DNA of 64,000 nt from positions 3,348,001 to 3,412,000 of the forward strand of contig VDMD01000001.1 in the NCBI GenBank assembly GCA_007026445.1, in the 5' to 3' direction. A program made the position numbers and the translations under genes. Position 1 is the first letter of the stretch. Each line of letters starts with the position of its first letter. Under the pieces are notes generated by a model. It did not search any database and was not told the origin of the DNA. It worked only from the letters and a program-made list of their open reading frames with translations. This DNA comes from Schizophyllum amplum. Its lineage: Eukaryota; Basidiomycota; Agaricomycetes; Agaricales; Schizophyllaceae. Shown one piece after another: positions 19,777 through 29,999 of this stretch.

Positions 19777-22700
19777 ATGAGTAAGCGCAAGTTGACGGTC
19801 GTGGCCACGTCGCCCTCGCCGCCGCCCCCTCTGAAGAAGAAGCGCAAGACGGCGGCCAAGCGTCCAGTGACATACGAGATCGCCCCTGTGCCGTCGCTGA
19901 CGACGACATACCGCGGCCGGCTCGGGTACGCGTGCCTCAACACTGTCCTCCGCCACCAGGCCCCCGCCTCCTCCGCCGTCTTCTGCTCACGCACCTGCCG
20001 CATCGCCACCCTCGCCAAAGAAGGCATCGCATTCGCCAAAAACCTCGGCCTGCAGAACGCGCGCGACCTGATCACGCTCATCAAGTGGAACGCGCAGCAC
20101 GGGATCCGCTTCATGCGCGTCTCTAGCGACATGTTCCCCTTCGCGTCACACCCAGTCTGGGGATACGATCTCGCGTACGCGAACGACGTCCTCGCCGAGG
20201 CCGGCAACCTCGCCAACTCTCTCGGACACAGGCTCACCACCCACCCGGGCCAGTTCACACAGCTCGGCAGCCCGAACGATAAAGTCATCCAGGCCAGCAT
20301 CCGCGAGCTCACCTACCACGCCGAAATGCTCGACCGCATGCGCCAAGGCCCCGACGCCGTCATGATCATCCACGGAGGCGGCGTCTACGGCGACAAACAC
20401 GCCGCCCTCGCACGCATCCGCAACTCCATCACCACCAGGCTGCCCGCCCACGTCCGCGCGAGGCTCGTACTCGAGAACGACGAGGTGAGACGGCCCACAT
20501 CTCACCCTTGCCTCCGCTCACACACCCCCCAGCTCTGCTACTCCGCCGCCGACCTCCTCCCCCTCTGCGAGGAACTCGACGTGCCGCTCGTCTTTGACTA
20601 CCACCACCACGATATCAACCCCGGCTATATTTCTGCACCTACGCCTCCTAACGACAATGAGGCCGCCTCTGCCGACACCGCCGCCGACACCTCCGTCAAC
20701 GATGACACCGCGGACGACACCGACGACACATACGAAGACAGCCCGCATGCAGAAGATTCCAACACGGAAACCTCCAACACAGAAACCCGCATCCCCGCCC
20801 TCACCATCCCCCAAATCCTCACTCGCGCACGCGCCATCTGGGACCGCCGCGGGATTAGGCCGAAGGCGCATTTGAGTGAGGTGAGTTGAGGTTCGGGTTG
20901 AGTTGAGGTTCGGGTTGAGTTCGGGGTTTCTTGGACGCGTATCAGGGCTTTTGGTCACGTAGCAGGGTTTTTGGTCGCGCGTATCAGGGCTTTGGTCGCG
21001 TACTCCCATACCCCCCCCCCTTTTCCATGCCGAATTTGTGGCCACCCATGCCTGGTTTGTGCCACCCAATTTGTTTGTGACCACCCCCCCCCCTCCCTTC
21101 CCCCTTCCCCCTCCCCCCTTCCCCCTTCCTTCCCCCCTTCCCCTTTTCCCCTTCCCCCTTCCACCCTCCCCTTCCCCCCTTCCCCCTTCCACCCTCCCCT
21201 TCCCCCCTTCCCCCTTCCACCCTCCCCTTCCCCCCTTCCCCCTTTCCCCCTTCCCCTTTGGGGGTGGGTACAACCACCCTTCCCCCTTCCATCCCTTCAA
21301 CCTTAACAACACTGACGGCTATACCAATCACCTTCAACCTCAACCCCCCTCCCCCCTCAATGCCTATCCTAACTAAAACTAAAACTAACCCCTCCCCCTC
21401 CCCCAGCCCCGCCCGGGCGCCCTCACGATCCCCGAACGCCGCGCGCACGCGGATCGGGTGGCAAGGTTGCCGGAGGTTATTTGGGATGATGTGGGTGAGT
21501 TTTGAGTCGTTTTTGGGTGTTGGTGTTTGGTTGGTGTTTGTGGTTTGGTTGGTGTTTGTGGTTTTTGACGGTTGGTTGAAAAGGGGGGAAAGGGGGGAGG
21601 GGATGAGTGGAAGGGGGCTTCGCCTCCCCTCCCGGGCTTCGGCTAACACCTCCCTTTGGGCTCGGCTGCCTTCCTTCCCCTCTCCCCTCTCCCCTTGGGG
21701 CTCGGCTGACGCCTCTCCCCTCTCCCCTCTCCCCTCTCCCCTCTCCCCTCTCCCCTCTCCCCTCTCCCCTCTCCCCTCTCCCACCTCCCTTTTCACCTCC
21801 GCCGACGCCTCGACCTGGTTGTTCAAAGAATGAACCTCTCTCCCCACCTCTCCCTATAAACCGCCCCTACCTAACTAACACCCAACCCCCCACCGCAGAC
21901 CTCATGATCGAAGCCAAGGACAAGGAGCAGGCTGTGCTGCAGCTGTATCGGACGTATGGGTTGGCGGGGGTGGATGGGTTGGGGGCGGTGGATGGGGGTG
22001 AGTGATTGATCTATTGAGCGATACCCCTGGTCGTTTGAGCGATACCCCTGGTCGTTTGAGCGACACCCTCGTTGTTTGGGCGACACCCTGGTTGTTTGAG
22101 TGACACCCTCGTTGTTTGAGCGACATCCTGGTTGTTTGAACGACACCTTGGTTGTTTGAGCGACACCCTCGTTGTTTGAGCGACACCCTGGTTGTTCGGT
22201 CTTCTCCTCCTTGTTTGAGTGACACCCACGTTAAGCCCTCTTCCTCGCCCTCTCCCTCTTCCCTCTTCCCCATCCCCTCTTCCTCGCCCTCTACCCCTCC
22301 TAGCCCACCTCTCCCTCCCTACCCTCTTAGCCCTTCTTTCCTCCCTCTCTTCCTCTACCCCGCTTTCCCCTTAGCCCTCCTAGCCCACCTCTACCTCCTT
22401 TCCCTATCCCTGAACTCACCACCCTCCTGCCCCTCTACCTCCTCACTTCCCTTTGCTCTCTCCCGGATGAAAAGAACAAAGGAGGAAAACTCCCCATAAA
22501 GGAAGAAAACTGACCCCATCCTCATCGCAGCCATCCTCCGCCCCCCTGGCTGGCGGGGGGATAAGTCGGGGAGGAAGGTGAAGGAGGAGGATGGAGAGGG
22601 TGGGGATGGGGATGGGGGTGGGGGTGGTGGGGGTGGGAAGAAGGGGGAAAACGGAGATGACGATAGCGGGGTGGAAGGGGCAGAGGTCGTCGGTGTGAGG

Positions 22701-23390
22701 CCTGCGAGGGCGAGGCGGGTGACGAGAGGGAAGGATAGGACAGAGGATGATGGGGATTTCGCGGTCCCGGCTAAGGCTCGAGCTCGGAGGACGAAGGCTA
22801 AGGCTCCAGCTCGGAGGACGAAGAAGGCGAAGACGGTGGACGATCACGACGACCCGGCGGATGGGATCAGCACGCCCGTGAAGCGCGCGCGGGGAACGAA
22901 GAAGAGTCCCGCGAAGGCTGAGGACGGCGACGATGGCGTACCCGTGATGGACGGCGACGACGGCACGCCCGCGAAGCGCAAGCGGGGGAAGAAGGCGACA
23001 AAGAAGCCCACGCAGCCTCCGAAGCCCGCGCAGCCTGCGAAGCCCACGCAGCCTGCGAAGCCCGCGCAGCCTCCGAAGCCCACGCGGGCGAAGAAGACGC
23101 AGGCGGTGGACACCAACGCCACCGCCGACGACCCATCCCTTCCGAATGCGATGCGCGACGCGGCGGAAGAGGCGGCGGATGCGGCGGATGCGGCGGCGGA
23201 TGCGGCGAGGTGGATTGGGGCGTCGATTCCAGGCCAGGACGTCGGCGCCTCCGTCCCTGTCGAAGACGTCGGTGTTGGCGCCTCGATTCCAGACATGGAC
23301 GTCGGCGCGTCGATCCCTGGTGAAGTTGTTGTGGTGGAGCCAACAAGACCGACGTCGAAGAAGCGCAAGCGGGGCGGGAAGAAGGGGTGA
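19777..23390 (+). CDS. UVE1: UV-damage endonuclease (UVDE family)
   Basis: Nuclease that nicks DNA 5' of UV photoproducts to start alternative excision repair. Exons 19777-20484, 20533-20880, 21407-21494, 21899-21997 and 22531-23390. ATG MSKRKL (another in frame at 19762), a basic Lys/Arg nuclear-targeting region, then the TIM-barrel: GRLGYACLNTVL, WNAQHGIRFMRVSSDMFPF, THPGQFTQLGSPND, DAVMIIHGGGVYGDK, RLVLENDE, the metal-binding VPLVFDYHHHDINP, and PKAHLSE spliced to PRPGALTIPERRAHADR then DLMIEAKDKEQAVLQLY and LRPPGW. An acidic Asp/Thr insert of about 60 residues follows the HHHD motif, and a roughly 280-residue tail carries PAKRKRGKK, KPAQPAKPTQ and Gly runs. The first intron is 48 bp, but the next three are 526, 404 and 533 bp and filled with tandem repeats. 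All visible metal-site residues are intact. Confidence 0.92.
20881..21406 (+). repeat. UVE1 intron 2, pyrimidine minisatellite
   Basis: 526-bp intron with canonical GTGAG donor and CTAAC-rich branch region before the CAG acceptor. Its core at about 21070-21260 is almost pure C/T on the plus strand, with a roughly 28-bp TTCCCCCTTCCACCCTCCCC-type unit. The start has CGTATCAGGGCTTTTGGTCACG repeats. Confidence 0.8.
21495..21898 (+). repeat. UVE1 intron 3, CTCTCCCC repeat
   Basis: 404-bp intron with GTGAGT donor and CTAACTAACA branch region before the acceptor. It holds a TTGGTGTTTGTGGTTTGG duplication and a run of CTCTCCCC units at about 21712-21782. Confidence 0.8.
21998..22530 (+). repeat. UVE1 intron 4, 20-bp minisatellite
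   Basis: 533-bp intron. About eleven copies of a roughly 20-bp unit (GAGCGACACCCTCGTTGTTT, with CCTGG variants) at about 22016-22229, followed by CCTCTTCCTCGCCCTCTCC-type pyrimidine tracts. Phase-1 splice joins G to CC to give DGAILRPPGW. Confidence 0.8.
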
Positions 23391-24387
23391 GTAGGAGTGG
23401 GATGAGGGGGGGGGGAGGGGGCCGTGCTTGGACTGGCCGATGTCGTTGTCGTCCCCGGCGCTCTCTTGCTGCCGTCCGTCCCCGGCGCTCTCTTGCCGCC
23501 GTCTTCGTCGGTGCCGGCGTCCTCTTCCGTCGTCGTTCCTGTCTTTACCGGCGTCGTTCCTGTCTTTACCGACGTCGTTCCTGTCGCTACCGACTTCGTT
23601 CCTGTCTTTACCGACGTCGTCCCCGGCGTCCTCTTTCGTCGTCCTCGGCCCCCTCGCCTGTCGTCGTCCTCGGCCCCCTCGCTTGTCGTCGTCCTCGGCC
23701 CCCTCGCTTGTCGTCGCCGTCGCCGGCCCCCTCGCTTGTCGTCGTCCCTGGCCCCCTCGCCTGTCGTCGTCGCCGGCCCCCTCGCCTGTCGTCGTCGCCA
23801 GCTCCCTCGCCTGTCGTCGTCCCCGGCCCCCTCGCTTGTCGTCGTCGTCGGCGATCCGTCCCTTTCGCCCTCGGGATTGTTGGCGATCGTCTCTTCCGCC
23901 CTCGTTATTGTTGGCGATCGTCTCCTCTGCCCTCGTTGACGGCCCCCGCACTTTCTCTCGTCTTCGTTGTCGGCCCCCTCGCTTGTGCCCTGAAAATCGT
24001 GTATGTTCTTTTGGTCTTTTTTTCTTGTACTTATTCCTAAGTATTGTTCTTGCCTGTATCCCTACCTCCCTCCTCGTATATTCCTACCATCCAATCCTGC
24101 AATCCTGTATCCCTCTCATCCGATCCTGTATCCCTCTCATCCGATCCTGTATCCCTTTCATCGATCCTGTATCCCTCTCATCCGATCCTGTATCCCTCTC
24201 ATCCGATCCTGTATCCCTACCATCCCCCTTCGCATGTATCCTTATGACCACCCTCCCTATGTATATATTCTACCACACCCTCCCGTGTATCCCTACCGCT
24301 CTCCTTCGTAATCGCAATCCCCTCGCACTGGCAGCTGCATGGTCCGGCACAAACACCAATCGACCACTGTATGCTCACCAGTGTATA
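23391..24387. repeat. Minisatellites downstream of UVE1
   Basis: Two families: a 27-bp unit around GTCGTCGTCCTCGGCCCCCT at about 23630-23850 (preceded by CGTTCCTGTCTTTACCGA units), and a 21-bp unit TGTATCCCTCTCATCCGATC plus C at about 24105-24225 in six to seven copies. Long plus-strand frames here are repeat translation. No gene called. Confidence 0.75.
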
Positions 24388-24672
24388 TTACCGCAATGGT
24401 CGCGGATATCGCGCTGCGCGCGGAAGGGCGGAGGAACTGCTCTCGGGAAAGCAAGCAGATCTCTTCTTTAGGCCTCCTTCGAGAAGGCAAGAACACGCTG
24501 CACCGGGACCACCTGTCGTTGTTGCCGGTATACTCCCTCCCCCTCGCGGCGCAGTGGCGTCGCTCATGGGGTGGTCGGCAGTTGATCCCTGAGGGCGATC
24601 GTCGTAGACGATGTCCTCGGGGGCCGGCTGCTGGCGGTCGGGGTTGGAAGCCATGGTGCGATGTCTCTCCAT
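24388..24672 (-). CDS. Small hypothetical protein
   Basis: 94-codon frame with two close ATGs (MERHRTMASNPDRQQPAPED). Polar and Pro/Gly/Ser-rich, with ACSCLLEGG near the middle. No family recognised and no TATA or intron evidence; it lies between minisatellites and could be chance. Confidence 0.25.
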   Translation of the reverse strand: MERHRTMASNPDRQQPAPEDIVYDDRPQGSTADHPMSDATAPRGGGSIPATTTGGPGAACSCLLEGGLKKRSACFPESSSSALPRAARYPRPLR

Positions 24673-24984
24673 CTTTATGTAAGAAGAAAAAAAAGGTTTC
24701 CCATTGCAAGGCAGAGTCTGATCGAGGCAAAAGCTGACAGAGTTCTCTCTCTCTCTCCGAGGGAAGCTGATCTCTTCCTCTCTCCCGACATAGAACTCCC
24801 CCTTCACGAAATCAGATCCCTCTCTCCCTCTCTCCCGACAAAGAACTCCACTCCCTCCCGACAAATTACCTCCTCCTGACTCAAGAGAACGAAAAAGCAA
24901 TCCTCTGCAAGATGGAACCTATGAGTCGGCAGGAGGAACCTATGAGTCGGCAGGAGGAACCTATGAGTCGGCAGGAGGAACCTA
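24673..24984. other. Spacer with CT-rich duplications and a 21-bp repeat
   Basis: TCTCTCCCGACA(T/A)AGAACTCC is duplicated at about 24778-24850. From about 24913 four 21-bp units run into the 3' end of the tRNA-Val gene (separate entry). Confidence 0.5.
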
Positions 24985-24992
24985 TGAGTCGG
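24913..24992. repeat. 21-bp tandem repeat copying the tRNA-Val 3' end
   Basis: Four units of CCTATGAGTCGGCAGGAGGA plus A. The TGAGTCGG core is the reverse complement of the tRNA-Val 3' acceptor strand plus discriminator, and the unit nearest the tRNA is its actual 3' end. The array looks like tandem duplication of the gene terminus plus 13 bp of flank. Confidence 0.85.
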
Positions 24993-25083
24993 CCCAGGTT
25001 CGAACTGAGGACCTTCTGTGCAGAACATCCCGGTCTATTACATTATGTTAGACAGATGCGATAACCAACTACGCCACCGACCC
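24985..25083 (-). tRNA. tRNA-Val (AAC) with 25-nt intron
   Basis: 99-nt gene; outside the intron it is identical in all stems to the tRNA-Val at 13560-13633. The intron lies one base 3' of anticodon AAC, the canonical nuclear position, leaving loop CTAACA|C. Orientation is opposite to the other copy. Confidence 0.92.
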
Positions 25084-25441
25084 ATGAGGAGGTGGGGGAG
25101 GGGGTGCTGGTGGAGGGTTGGGGAATGAGGAGGTTTGGCGGGCCAGTGACCCATGTCCAAGGGGAATGCCAATGGTGACCCGTGAGCATTCTCAGGGAGG
25201 GACGGGCATTGAGGAGGCAGGAGAATGTGACCAGCAGATGAGGAGGCAGCTCGGAGAATGTGACCAGCAGAGGAGGAGAATGTTCAATACGCAATCCGAC
25301 CCATGGACATGGAGGGGCGGTGTGGCAACCATAAGTATAAATTTAATGAAAAGGACCATGAATGAACGTTGAACGTTGAACAACCCCCCCCCCCCCCCCC
25401 CAGCGCCCCGAATGAAAAAACCTTCAATTTCTGCTCCCCAG
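25084..25441. other. Spacer between tRNA-Val and tRNA-Gly
   Basis: Contains a duplicated GGAGAATGTGACCAGCAGA segment (about 25220-25280), GAACGTTGAACGTTGAA at about 25364-25381 and a C run of about 20 at 25384-25402. No gene seen. Confidence 0.5.
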
Positions 25442-25561
25442 TGCATCAAGGGGGAATCGAACCCCCGGCGGGTCGAAAGACGCCTTATGGCACGTACTCC
25501 TAATGGCAACGACACGTATTCCTAATGGCAACGACCCAGGTTACCACTACCCCATTGATGC
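25442..25561 (-). tRNA. tRNA-Gly (GCC) with 49-nt intron containing a duplicated anticodon segment
   Basis: 120-nt gene. Acceptor GCATCAA pairs perfectly with TTGATGC; D arm GGGT/ACCT; anticodon stem GGTCG/CGACC; loop TT-GCC-A then intron then T; T arm GGGGG-TTCGATT-CCCCC; discriminator A. Without the intron the body is 71 nt. The intron holds a second copy of a 22-nt segment (CGTTGCCATTAGGA then A or G then TACGTG), so CGTTGCCA, with the anticodon, occurs twice. The copy at 34059-34141 has a 12-nt intron and no duplication. Confidence 0.88.
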
Positions 25562-26542
25562 ATAAAGAGTAGAAGTGGGAGCGGGGAGGGGCGGGGAGGT
25601 TAAATGGGAGTGTGAGTGAGATAGAATGGGATGGGAGAGGGAAAGGGGAGGACGGGGGGATAGGAAGAGAGGGGGGATAGGAAGAGAGGGGGGAGCAAAA
25701 GGCCGGTGGCCACAAAAGCCAGTTTTCATTTTGTAGTTACACGCCTTGAGTACTGAGTACTTGAGTGCCGAGCAACTCAGTTGTGAACGTAGTCATGTGG
25801 TAAACACAAGAATGTACGAGGAAACTATCGAAAAAGATCCCCAGCCGATCCGCGGTAGGTGTCCACTGTGGTCCCTCGCTAACCGCCTAGTAGGAACCTT
25901 GGTCCACAGCTGTCCCATTGGTGAAGCAGCTGTCATCAGGCTTGGTCATCACCGTCAGCTTGCTAGCATCCGCCTCGCACATGGGTTGCCGACACGGCGG
26001 GCGTCAGAGTGGAGGAGATGGACGACCATGGCGAGGTGACAATGACCATGCGACAGTGACCATGGCGAGGCGACAGCGACCATGGCGTGGCGTGGCGACG
26101 GCGACCACTGTGGCAAGGCAACGGCGACCATGGCGTGGCGTGGCGACGGCGACCACTGTGGCAAGGCAACGGCGACCATGGCGTGGCGACGGCGACCACG
26201 GCGAGGCGACAGCGACCATGGCGAGGCGACAGCGACCATCTGGAGCGGACGATGACCATGGCGTGGCGACGGCGACCCCGTCGAGGCAACGACGACGCTC
26301 CGCTCTACACGCTCAGCTCAACTCAACGAGGCGAACCTGCGTCCGGGTGAGTTTATCGTTCAAGTCGTCCAGCCAAGGTCTTCATAGTCGTCCAGCCAAG
26401 GTCTTCATGGTCGTCCAGCCAAGGTCTTCAAGGTCGTCCAGCCAAGGTCTTCATTGCCGGTCAGGCGCGTGCCTTCCCACAACTCACGGCGTACAACCCA
26501 TGCATCGCACGCCGGCCCACCACTCGCACGCCGGCCCACCAC
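25562..26542. repeat. Intergenic with two minisatellites
   Basis: Purine-rich GGAAGAGAGGGGGGATA duplication near 25664-25695; a GGCGACGGCGACCATGGCGT-type family at about 26030-26285; a 23-bp GTCGTCCAGCCAAGGTCTTC-type unit in four copies at about 26364-26455; a CGCACGCCGGCCCACCACT duplication near 26508-26545. No gene called. Confidence 0.7.
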
Positions 26543-28602
26543 TCACTCCGGCTCCGTATATGGATCCGTCGTCAACCGAATGGGTACGCGGATGCGCGCG
26601 TGCTGCATCGTCCCCGGGCCCAGAGGCGAGAGCTCGAGCAGGATGACGTCCTGGATGGGTCGTCAGTTGTGGTGTTCGTCGGGGGGCGTGGTGTTCCTCG
26701 TCAGGAGTGGTGTTCGTCGTAGGGAGTGGTGTTCGTCGTCCGTAGCCACAGTGCTCCTCTTCCACAACCCACAGCCTTCCTCATTTACAACCCACAGCCT
26801 TCCATGTCCACAACCCTCATACTCTTCCTCCACATAGACAAGAAAACGCCACGATAGACAAGAATACGCGACTCACCTGCACCCACAGCCCGCCGGCGGT
26901 AAACCCGCCCGTCGTGATATCTTTCCGGACCGACAATTCGCCCTCCCAGTCCGCGTTCTCGTACGCCGGCGCGATGGAGTCTTTGGACGTTCGAGGATCC
27001 TTGGATAATCGTAGCGCGCTGGCGTTCTTGGATGACTGTGGCGCGGAGGCAGCAGCGGTGGCCTCGTGTTTGGTCAGGCCCTCGTGTTTGGTCAGGCCCT
27101 CGTGTTTGGTGGCCGGCGCGGACGGCGGCACAGGCCACAGCCGCCCTTCTCCAATACGCTCCGAGCGCATGACGCGCGAGCCGCGGATGTCGACAACGAC
27201 CTCGCGGACTATGGATACGCGGACGGAGCCGGTGGCGGGTGGGCAGAGCTTTTTAGTGGGTTTTTGTTTGGGGGAAGGAGGGGTTGCAACCGCGTTGGAG
27301 GAAGGAGCCGCAACCGCGTTGGAGGAAGGATGGCTCACGACGGCGTTGTAGGAAGAAGGAGCCGCGTTTTTGGAGACAGGAGCGCCGACCACGTCCTCCG
27401 GGGATACGAAGGCGTGGAGAGCGTCGACGCGGCCGGAAAGAAGAACGTGGACGGGGATTTTGTCGTTGAGAGCGAAGACGCGTACGGCGGGGTAGAAGAA
27501 CTAGGGTGGTGAGTTGGTTAGTACGAGGTATATGAGGGTGTATGAAAGAGGTATGGGGCAAATGTGGTGAGGGAGCGGCGAATGGGTAATGCAGCAAAGG
27601 AAGATGCGCTGCTGCAAAGGAAGATGCGCCGGTACGAAGAACACGAACACTCACCTGGCATTGCACCGCGGTCAGCCCTGTGCCGTGCACCGGCTCGACG
27701 ACCACTGCGCTCTGAGCCCATTCTTCCGGCATGTGCTTGATGGTGGAGAGGAAGCAGGATATCGGGAAGAACGGCGCTACCGGGCGCGTCCGCGGGCGGT
27801 AGTCAAACGGTAGCAGGAGCCTGTGGGAGAGCTCGAGTCAGCATTGAGAGACTAAGAAAAACAGAGGAATCCCTCACCTTCGGGTCCCCGCAAGCATACC
27901 GAACGGGCCATGCCGTTTCTCGTATACGTAGACCCGGAGGCGATAGTAGCTCCTGACGAACACGGCCGGTAATCCGTGCTGGATCCAGCGGAAAGATGGG
28001 GGAAGCGTATGCGAACGGTCGTCGGCGGCGGTGTAGCTGTTGGGCAGCATCGAAGAGAAGACGATCTCGCCTGGGCATGCACCGCCGGCTTCTACCGTGC
28101 TGGCAGACCAGATAGTGTAGCTGTCGTCGACCGTGCGCTCCATCGACGAGCTCCCGCCGGAGTACATGAGCTCGAGGCGGCCCTCGATCTGCATAACACA
28201 ATCATCAGCCCACGAAGCCGGGCAGCGCACGACGGCACCACGCACCTTGACGACGATGGCGTCGACTTTGTCTCGGAGGCGTGCAGCGATACCGACCACG
28301 CCGCGGATCGTAGCGCGCTGCCGGAAGACGGGGGTGTACGAGTTGTCGCCCGAGTTGAAGGTGCCGCTCTCGTCCTGGTCGTGAACGACGAGCGAGATGG
28401 GGCCGGAGTGGTGGACGATGCGCCCGGTGAGGGGGCGCTCGCCAGGGCGGCGCGGCTGGGCGAGGAGGACACGCTCGTCGGCACCGGCGGCGGGGGTGTA
28501 AGCGGGGGCGTCCGGGGCGGGAGAGTATGGTGGGGGAAGGATGGCGGTCGTGTCGTGGTGGGCGACAGCGTCGCCATACGTTTTCATTTCGGTGGCAGCC
28601 AT
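26543..28602 (-). CDS. Arrestin-like protein (paralogue 1)
   Basis: Predicted arrestin-fold protein, possibly an adaptor linking membrane proteins to ubiquitin ligases as fungal alpha-arrestins do. ATG MAATEMKTYG, then a PPPYSP motif of the PY kind that can bind WW-domain ligases. The N-lobe reads RPLTGRIVHHSGPISLVV, IEGRLELMYSGGSS, SHTLPPSFRW and SYYRLRVYVYEKRHGPFGM. The second lobe includes VRVSIVREVVVDIRGSRVMR, GRLWPVPPSA, DWEGELSVRKDITTGGFTAG and the C-terminal DVILLELSPL, ending TEPE before TGA at 26543-26545. One clear intron lies about 28190-28246. It has coding repeats, SSNAVA and three copies of TKHEG. It is co-linear with paralogue 2 at 36211-37728. Confidence 0.8.
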
Positions 28603-29999
28603 GTTGTAAGTATCTGGCGATATTGTTGGGTGCGGCAGGTTACTCTGTTGGTGGTGGCGAGCGCTGGACGGTGTTGGTCGACAAGCTCTATGAGGGCAGG
28701 TTGCGCGTTGAACCGGGAAGAGATGTTTGCAACATAAGCGCCCGTCTCCAGTGGTTATAAGCACTCGCCTCATACCGTGCTAAGCGCCCAAGTCGAGTCA
28801 TTAATTTGACCAGCATAGATGTTGAGCAGCCTCACCCGGTCATAGGGATGTCTCGCCATTGGCGACCAGTCGTTCGCCGGGTTAGTCAGGCAGGTCCGGG
28901 GGGCGCGCACAGTGGCTCCTCTGACTTGGGGTGACTCACCTGGGGCGCCTGCGGGGAGGGCCCCGGCGGATTGCAAGGCATCGGGGTCGCGGGAATGAGG
29001 ACATAACAGCCGTAGTGCCTTGTTAGTGGACATCTGTTGCCGCCGGCGACGATCTACCCTCGGGGACGTTGCATTCGCCGACTAGACGTCAACCACGCAT
29101 CCAGCAGAGGGTGGCCTTGCAGTGTGTCCACGTCGAGCCAGAGATGAAACAGGCTGGCGCTGAGATGCACAGAAAGAGAACTGTTCCGTAAGGCAGACGC
29201 TCCGATGCCCGGAGCGCACTCCGTGCTATGGGCAACCTTCCTGGTCAAGCGAATCGCAAGAGCTCCAATCCTCGTCCGGATCTTCAAGGCATTACTTGTG
29301 GTATCTCGCCGCTGGAACCCGCCTTCAAAACTGGGGTGATCGACAAAGTGACTTGAACACGACAACATGAGTCGGCAAGGAACGCAACTCCCCGAAGACA
29401 GCTTGGCGGGGCGATTGTTAACAGTTTGTGGTCGTGGTCGAGGAAGATTGTCAACGAAAGACGCACAGTCATGTTGAAGGCCACGGTGGTGAGCAAGGTT
29501 CGCTTTGCGGTCGACTGTTGGTCGGTGTTTGGCCGCGAAATGACTCCGTGATTGTGCCGAATTTAGGCAGGACTTGACTCAGAGGATTTGCTGGGCCATC
29601 CTTTCAGCACACATCGAGATCACGCCTTTCAGCCAGATGTCTGCAGATTTTTTGAAGCAATCAGCACGGTGGAATGTTGAAGGAACTCGGAAAAAGTGAA
29701 GGCGGCGTTCAAGGGGCGTGGGAACAACTTCGGACTCCGGTCCGGACAACAGAACGTGTTATGAAGTTGGACCGAGGAACGCACAGGGACTGCATAGGGT
29801 TGGCATAGGGCGTTCACGTCTCGGGTATCTACAGCACAAGTGAGGCGATGAGCACGTACTTTTCGGAGATGAGAAGATGCCAAAAGATGCGCTACATCAG
29901 CCCACATCGGCGGTCAATCCTCACACAAGAGATGGAGTTCTCATCAAGGTCGTCCGTAGTGCATGAGGAATACATACAAAGAATACATAGCAATCCACG
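28603..29999. other. Intergenic, no recognised gene
   Basis: Promoter of arrestin-like paralogue 1 on the left. An ATG-started minus frame of 87 codons (29033-28770) contains a protein-like stretch (MARHPYDRVRLLNIYAGQIN) but matches nothing I know and may be a relic. No other structure seen to 29999. Confidence 0.35.
28755..28760 (-). promoter_or_regulatory. TATA box of arrestin-like paralogue 1
   Basis: TTATAA about 155 bp upstream of the ATG at 28602. Confidence 0.35.

Noticed and set aside
22016..22229. CRISPR-like regular repeats
   Set aside because: Units are contiguous without unique spacers, inside a eukaryotic intron; this is a minisatellite.
22443..23951. 502-codon minus-strand frame
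   Set aside because: It is antisense to the UVE1 C-terminal exon and downstream repeats, with repetitive Arg/Gly composition only.
25918..26646. 242-codon plus-strand frame with RPWRGD-type repeats
   Set aside because: Translation of the GGCGACGGCGACCATGG minisatellite; overlaps the 3' part of the arrestin-like gene in antisense.
28770..29033. Possible small gene or retroelement relic with MARHPYDRVRLLN
   Set aside because: Single short frame, no family match and no splice or promoter support; kept only as a note in the intergenic entry.
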